A stretch of DNA of 64,000 nt from Cryptomeria japonica (Eukaryota > Streptophyta > Pinopsida > Cupressales > Cupressaceae), in the NCBI RefSeq assembly GCF_030272615.1, contig NC_081414.1:823729896-823793895 (forward strand), given 5' to 3'. This document shows positions 58,930 through 64,000 of the stretch, in pieces. Numbering within the stretch: position 1 is the stretch's first letter; each line of letters starts with the position of its first letter. The position numbers were made by a program, and so were the translations under genes. The notes under the pieces were generated by a model that saw nothing but the letters and a program-made list of their open reading frames with translations, was not told the DNA's origin and made no database searches.

Positions 58930-59130
58930 TTCCATTGCTCCTTGAAAGGAGCGAATTTCCATTGCCCCTTGAGAGGAGCGAACTTCCTTTGCTCCCTCAA
59001 TGGAGTGGCCTGACTTCCATTGCTCCCTCATAGGAGCGAACTCACTTCCATTGCCCCCCCATGAGAGCAGACTGCCCCCCTACAGGAGCAAAGTCATTTC
59101 CTTTGCTCCCTTGAAGGAGCGAACTTCCTT
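58930..59130 (+). repeat. Hairpin cluster of element F
   Basis: Short palindromes such as TTGCTCCTTGAAAGGAGCGAA and TTGCTCCCTTGAAGGAGCGAA occur five to six times at ~30-60 bp spacing. The GCTCC...GGAGC stem keeps the CGCTCC word of the A/B/C hairpins but lacks the CCC/GGG part. Confidence 0.75.
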
Positions 59131-59340
59131 CCTTTACCCAGTAAAGTCTCCAAATTCTTATCAACAACCAAGCAGCGGCATGAATAAGTATTATTGGCAC
59201 CAAAGAGTTCAAATTTAAAATGAAAAATGTTAAAATGCAATCAAGTCGGCCCCCTTAGGAAATGGTATTAATTTTAATTAAAAATTTTAAGCAATCAAGT
59301 TGGCCTAAGAACTGAAAGGACACATCTTTTCCCTTGTATA

Positions 59341-59350
59341 CCTATAAATG
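59341..59350 (+). promoter_or_regulatory. TATA box of element F
   Basis: TACCTATAAATGCTAC, placed after the hairpin array as in A and B. Confidence 0.5.
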
Positions 59351-59687
59351 CTACATCAAAATTAGTCATTTGATCAACCAAACAAAGCAAATTCCTTTCC
59401 TAAAAGAACAGAGCAGCGATCTAAACCTTATAGAGCAGCGAATTAGAGCAGATACAAACCAAATTCATTCATATACCTTCAGCACACAGTGAATTTCCTG
59501 AGTATTATCAGTCATCTCCTTTGATTAGAAGCATGATTAAGGATGTAGCAAGAGTGGGAAGTGCTGTATTATTTATTGCACATATATGATTCTTGATTCA
59601 TAAATCTTTTCTTTTCAGGTCTGGTACATGGGGAAGCATGTCAGCATTGTGAAGACTTCATCACATTCAAGGCATTCAAGGTGGTTG

Positions 59688-60079
59688 CCTAAGTCACAAG
59701 ATATGGCGATTTTCATGGATGAGGTTCGAATTTAATTGAATTTCAAACTTCTATAAAAAAAATCGAATTTAAGCAAATTTCCTCTATAAAGCACTACTAT
59801 CCGCCTCTAAACACAACTCAGCTGGTCGTGGGTATTCTTTGTATATGCTTTGTATCTATTGGGTCATGGGTGTCTGCAACTGCTGGGTCGCCCTCAGATT
59901 TTCTCCAACCAGGGTCGCTCTTCTGATAATTTATTAGAGGTATACATATATTTAAAAATAAACAAAATTATGGAAGGCGAATTTTATCCAAATTTTTTTT
60001 CGAATTTTTCCCTTGTCGAATTTCATCCGAATTTCATGGCTGTCGAATTTGAATTCAAATTCGAACCTTGTGACTTAGG
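59688..60079. mobile_element. 392-bp inverted-repeat (MITE-like) element in F
   Basis: Starts CCTAAGTCACAAG and ends CTTGTGACTTAGG, a perfect 13-bp terminal inverted repeat. A second inner inverted block contains GGTTCGAATTT / AAATTCGAACC. It is flanked by TGGTTG on both sides; the identity can be extended to AGGTGGTTG if the outer bases are counted, so the duplication is 6 or 9 bp. Nine would suit a Mutator-like element. No coding sequence. Confidence 0.8.
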
Positions 60080-60374
60080 TGGTTGCAACATTCAAGAGTT
60101 ACACCAAAGGACAAATTTGTGTCATGATGAACATGGAAGAAAAGTCAGATGAAAGACTTAGCTAAAAACACTTCAAGGAGGCGAATTGGAGATTAGGGCA
60201 ATGTTGCATCAAGAAGGAACAACATCAGCATGAAGAACTTAGATTCAGCAACAAGAAAATATCAAGGCAAGATTCGCACTACAAGGAAGTGATGAGAAAT
60301 CAAGGATTCCCAACATGAAGTCAAGAACGACACCAAGGAGTGACAAAATTAAGACTATGAATAAGGGAAGATCA

Positions 60375-60649
60375 TGTTTGCCCTCTCGGGTGAATAACTT
60401 AAAACATAAAGCACGTAATGCAGAATAATAACGCCATAGATATCAGATAAAGTATAAGAGATGTTATTCCATTCATAATTTTATTCCTAGGTGTTCTTCC
60501 CAAGTTACATTCGAAAGTATATAAAGATACCGAGGGGGTGCGAGCGCCAACTATCGCACCGCAACTGCCACCCCTCGGTTACCAACTAACCAACACAAAT
60601 ACAACTTAATTAACTAGTTTTATTCCTGTGTACAATATTGCCGCCAACA
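60375..60649 (-). mobile_element. 3' LTR of Ty3/gypsy element G, 275 bp
   Basis: On the minus strand it starts TGTTGGCGGCAATATTG directly after the polypurine tract and ends GAGAGGGCAAACA, with TG/CA ends. A TATA-like TTTATATAC lies inside. The rest of the element extends beyond the right window edge. Confidence 0.8.
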
Positions 60650-60665
60650 TCATCCCCCCCAAAAG
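60650..60665 (-). promoter_or_regulatory. Polypurine tract of element G
   Basis: Minus strand TTTTGGGGGGGATGA immediately before the LTR start TGTTGG. A G-run followed by ATGA is typical of plant Ty3/gypsy plus-strand priming sites. Confidence 0.75.
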
Positions 60666-60739
60666 AAAAGTTGTCTCCAGGAGACTTACAACAAAATGGA
60701 GAATACATGGGGCTTACATAACCCAAAAGCAGAAAAAAA

Positions 60740-63226
60740 CTAAGGGGGTGCAGAGGGCGTCCCTGATGAAGAAGGCGCCAGTGGTGTTGTAGTGGTGGAC
60801 GCCAAGCGCCCACGGAGCTCATACACTTGCTCCGTCCTCCTCTTTAGATCCCGTTCCCCCACCATCTGCCACTCCATAGCAGTCTTTACCATATAGGCTG
60901 CCTCCAGCACCTCCTTATCCTTCTTGTCGACACTCTCCAAGGCATTGACCAATCGAGTCTCCAACAACTCTCTGGATGCCCTCTCCTCTTCCAACTGTAT
61001 CAGCAAGGCAGACTTCTCTGCTACTAAAGTGTCCATCGCTGTCTGGGTCTGTGCCATGATAGCCTCCAGTTCCCAAAACCTGATAGTCAACTCCTCCCGA
61101 GCTGACACTGCTGCTACGCGCAAGGCCTCAACTATGATTGTCGTCTGTTGTGTCCTCCGAAGCTCAAGATAACCTTCGCAGAAGGTCTGCTCCACCTCCC
61201 GCAACAACGACTGCATCCGAGTCTCGCCAACCCCCTCGGTGAGGCTCCAAGACTCTAGCATTGCCTGGGTCTCTGTCGCAGGCCACCCGACACACTCAAA
61301 ACAACTCTCAAACTCCTCTCTACATCTGGTGTAGGCAAAGGTCAACAGTCCCTCGATCCGCTCAACCATGGCAATGTCCGCCTAGAGTGTGGCAGATGAC
61401 ACAAGCCGCTGTGCTCTCTGAGTCATCTCGCCAATGAACTACTCCAACTCTCCTGTACCCTGCTGTACTCCGACAAGCACCTCCTCCTCCCTGTACGGGC
61501 TAGTGACTACAACTGCAGGGGGTGACGCAACCCTCTGAAGCGCTCGACTGCTCGGGGAACTCCCTTCCTCCAGATCAATGATATCCAAGGAATGCATGGC
61601 CCTGGCTGGAGATAGAGTGGCCTCTCCTGTTGGTGCCACAGGTGTAAGCTGGTAGCGGCTCAACCACGCGCTAAGGTCATCATGAAGAGCGCCTGCTTCC
61701 GCCACTGCCTCCTGCATATAGCCTGGCAACCCTGGCACATCCTGTCCTGTCACATCCGGCACATCGTGCACCATGGAAGCCTCTGGCACATCCTGCACCA
61801 TGGAAGCCTCTGGCACATCCTACCCCATGGAAGCCTCTGCACTCGCCAAGTCCTCCACCCGCGGAGGTGTCATCGCTATCGTCACCCGAGGCTGCCCAAA
61901 ACTGGGAACTGGCACTGTGGTGACTACGCTCGCTATCCCGAATGACCGCGGTATCGCCAATTGACAAGTCTCTAGTAAGCGGGCTGGTGTAAAGTGGACC
62001 TACACCTGCAATGCTAAAACAGACCCTTATGTACCCACCGATTCCACTACTTCCTCTTCAGGCCATTGGTCGCCTCTTCTTCCTGCCAATCAGTAGCTCC
62101 CTCCGCTCACCTGGGAGGTGTCTGCAGATTCCTCCCTACCGCTATCGGCATCCTCCTCTGCATCAGATTCATCTGTGTTGGACTCTATGTCGAACATGGC
62201 GGCCTTCTTTCTTTTTGTGCCCATACGTGCCTCGACGCCATGTGCCAAGACGTCCAAGTGAGACCAATAGAATATGGGCGGCTGGTCTGGTGCAACCCTT
62301 CCTTGCAGCTCCAATGGCTGTGAGCCCAGGGTGATCTGTGTGAGGACTGCATCCAGGAACAACCCAATGGCGTGGTGCGGCATGTAAAACTTCTTGTATT
62401 GCAGCGCCATGAACTCGTCCATCCTATCCGCCAATAGAGATGCCTAATCATACACCACCCCGTTATGCAGCCCATTCATCAACGCTATCTGTGCGATGGC
62501 TATGTCCAACGCGCAGCTGGCACCTATGAGGCGACTCTTCACGACGAATAACAGGCATCACCATACTCCCTTGGCGAAAAATGTTTTCTTTACCCCCCGA
62601 CTCTTGCTTGCACTCTTGAGGCTATCTTTTTCTCCTTGGGTTAGGTTATTGCGCAACATCAACTGCAACAATGTGGCACAATTTTCTGGAGATATTTTCT
62701 ATGAAGTGTCTATTTTTTTCCCTTTCACCCCCGGTATGCTAAACACCTTGGTGAACTCGCCTGCCATGACTAACACTATTATCCTCTGGTGTTGATAATC
62801 AAATACCGACTGGTGGCGATGTCTGTCATAGCTGCCAATCATGGCACGCAAAACCACCTTAAAGTCCTTTATACAAAAAACTGGCATCTGGACGGCCCAA
62901 TGTACCTGTGCCTGGCGAAGGCTTTTCTTTATCAAATCATCGTGAGGTGTCTTCGCCCACCAGTTCCGACAGTCTATCCCATTGAGACCTTCTAACACAA
63001 TATTATCTGTTGTTACTTCATCCCTATCCTTTGTCGCCAAGGGTTTGGGACGCTGCTTCTTGCTTTTTTGGCTGCTGCTCATTCCGAGGCTACCTGCAAT
63101 ACGCACCCCAGATGGCAAAACCCATTTGCCTGTGTCTACACTCGCTTCTTTTTGCCCTCCCTGCAACTTGTCTTCTAACGGCTACAACCGTTTTCGCCAA
63201 TCTGCCTTGTTCTTATTTGTGTCCAT
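60740..63226 (-). pseudogene. 829-codon post-integrase ORF of element G (ten in-frame stops)
   Basis: A single phase runs from an ATG at 63226 (MDTNKNKADWRKR) to the stop at 60740 without any frameshift, but with ten in-frame stops: seven TAG, two TGA, one TAA. The N-terminal part is globular (WWAKTPHDDLIKKSLRQAQV, VFCIKDFKVVLRAMIGSYDR, IIVLVMAGEFTKVFSIPG). The middle is acidic (DIESNTDESDAEEDADSG) and holds short repeats of the PEASMVQDV type. The C-terminal ~210 residues form a long coiled coil. It lies between integrase and the 3' LTR, the position of envelope-like or accessory frames. It has no signal peptide or transmembrane segment, so it is not envelope-like. The domain order (globular, disordered, helical) parallels the ORFs of A, B and 12595-16898. 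Confidence 0.7.
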
Positions 63227-63309
63227 TAGTCCTAGGTTAATTCTTTAATTCTGCTTTTATAACTTTAAAAAAAACCCATCTGCAATAGGGTTAAATTAAT
63301 AACCGCGTG

Positions 63310-63650
63310 CCTGTAGGCGTACCGTGTTACCGTACGGTGCTCCCTTGTGCGGTTGCTTGCTATGCTTCCTTCGTGCATGGCGGCTATGGATTTTCTTCTC
63401 CCTCTCCTTTTTGTTTTTCCCTGCGTGTGTTGTGTTGCGGGGTTGTTTTTGGGCGCTTTTGTGGGTTTATGTGGGCTAGTGCGGCTTTATACCACTGCAC
63501 GACGGTGGTTACCACCGCCAGTGGTTCCACCATGGCCCCTTTTCTTTTCTTTTTTTTTGGGGGGGACCGTATGGTTGACTATCGTACGACCATACGGTTT
63601 TTTGTTTTTTTTCCGTATGGTCAACTGTCGTATGACCATACGGATTTTTA
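63310..63650. repeat. Hairpin pair between integrase and the post-pol ORF
   Basis: Two adjacent copies of a stem beginning CCGTATGGT and closing ACCATACGG, at about 63567-63598 and 63613-63643, with a related ACCGTACGGT near 63330. They lie in the ~430-bp gap between the pol stop and the next ATG, with homopolymer G and T runs around them. Confidence 0.7.
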
Positions 63651-63660
63651 TTTTTATTTT

Positions 63661-64000
63661 TTAATTATTTCTTCTAGAGGGTCCGGGATTGGTCGCTCGT
63701 TCATGGTACTGTTTTAATTTCGATCCATTGACGGCATCTGGCACCTCCTTCCCGTCCAGCGTCCACAACTTAATCGCCCCATTGGTATTGACCTCGCGTA
63801 CCTTGAAGGGCCCTAGCCATCGCACTTTAAATTTTCCTGGTTTGATTTCGTTCCTCCCATTGAATTTCAGCACTAACTGCCCAGAAGTAAACTTCATTCA
63901 CCGAAGATGCTTGTCATGCCAGACCTTCCATCTTTGTTGGGCTGCCTCTGTGGCCCATTGTGCCAGCATTCTTTTTTCGTCCAACTTACTTAAGGCATAC
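63661..64000 (-). pseudogene. Ty3/gypsy integrase C-terminus (element G, runs off the window)
   Basis: On the minus strand the frame reads LDEKRMLAQWATEAAQQRWK and HDKHLR, then a TGA, then MKFTSGQLVLKFNGRNEIKP, FKVRWLGPFKVREV and NGAIKLWTLDG, ending in a stop at 63661. This is the GPY/F-type C-terminal region of Ty3/gypsy integrase (here WLGPFKV), which contacts DNA during insertion of the element. Catalytic residues lie outside the window. One in-frame TGA breaks it. Its closest neighbour, the post-pol ORF, is read in the same direction after a 430-bp gap. Confidence 0.8.

Larger units (their letters stand above)
57763..60374 (+). mobile_element. Element F, fourth member of the hairpin LTR-like family (5' part)
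   Basis: Starts TGTTGTGACGTGTTCACAC with the 5' palindrome TCCCATTGCAAATGGGG, matching the starts of A, B and C. It then shows its own hairpin series: TTGCTCC/GGAGCGAA-type stems at about 58930-59130, with looser forms at 58080-58160 and 58490-58620. A TATA box (CCTATAAATGC, 59341-59350) and a leader follow. A TTTTCTTTTCAG acceptor-like site lies near 59618. The unit is interrupted by an inverted-repeat element (59688-60079) and then by a Ty3/gypsy LTR at 60375. Its 3' end is not visible in the window. Confidence 0.65.

Noticed and set aside
60740-61369. The 209-codon coiled-coil frame as a separate gene
   Set aside because: It is in phase with the whole 829-codon post-pol frame and is only the part after the last in-frame stop.

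Overview
The window looks like transposon-dense nuclear DNA of a seed plant, most likely a gymnosperm or conifer. It has AT-rich spacers, no intact host gene, nested LTR-type elements with 5-bp target duplications, plant-type Ty3/gypsy fragments and zinc-finger hAT remnants. The organism is an inference; no marker gene is present. I see no rRNA, tRNA, CRISPR array or bacterial-type operon.

Layout. 1-1523: a foldback element and a short tandem duplication. 1524-4908 and 23606-29540: two same-strand copies of a decayed gag-bearing repeat ending in a minisatellite; the right copy holds a 1.96-kb insertion with a hAT fragment. 6420-7079 and 21480-23012: one ~540-bp tandem array split by a 14,400-bp hAT-type element (7080-21479). 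That element has an 8-bp target duplication, imperfect terminal inverted repeats, GGCGAA-rich ends and a broken transposase (18043-20562, minus). It also carries about 10 kb of other material: a 170-aa ORF, a probable retrocopy, a 272-bp tandem array and a long broken reading frame at 12595-16898 whose first 471 codons are open.

29546-37425: spacer, an exon-like segment, a protease-like frame and a minus-strand Ty3/gypsy remnant (gag, primer-binding site, LTR). 37426-54954: three related LTR-like elements nested in one another, called C, B and A. Their target duplications (GAACC, CCCTT, GGACC) give the order C, then B into C, then A into B. All three carry palindromes repeated about every 167 bp and a palindromic telo-box next to a TATA box near the 3' end. 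A and B also contain a ~1075-codon reading frame with its own upstream TATA box; both copies are broken. 54955-64000: another exon-like segment, a solo LTR (56255-57695), a fourth member of the hairpin family (F, from 57763) invaded by a 392-bp inverted-repeat element, and the 3' end of a minus-strand Ty3/gypsy element (integrase C-terminus, an 829-codon post-pol frame, polypurine tract, 275-bp LTR).

The most unusual theme is that long non-gag/pol reading frames sit in three settings: inside LTR-like units, inside a giant hAT element, and downstream of integrase. The first two share a recognisable motif. Many of their stop codons look like CAG-to-TAG changes, as expected from decay of CHG-methylated DNA. 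Nothing here is likely to be a functional host gene; the window records repeated nesting, capture and decay of mobile elements.
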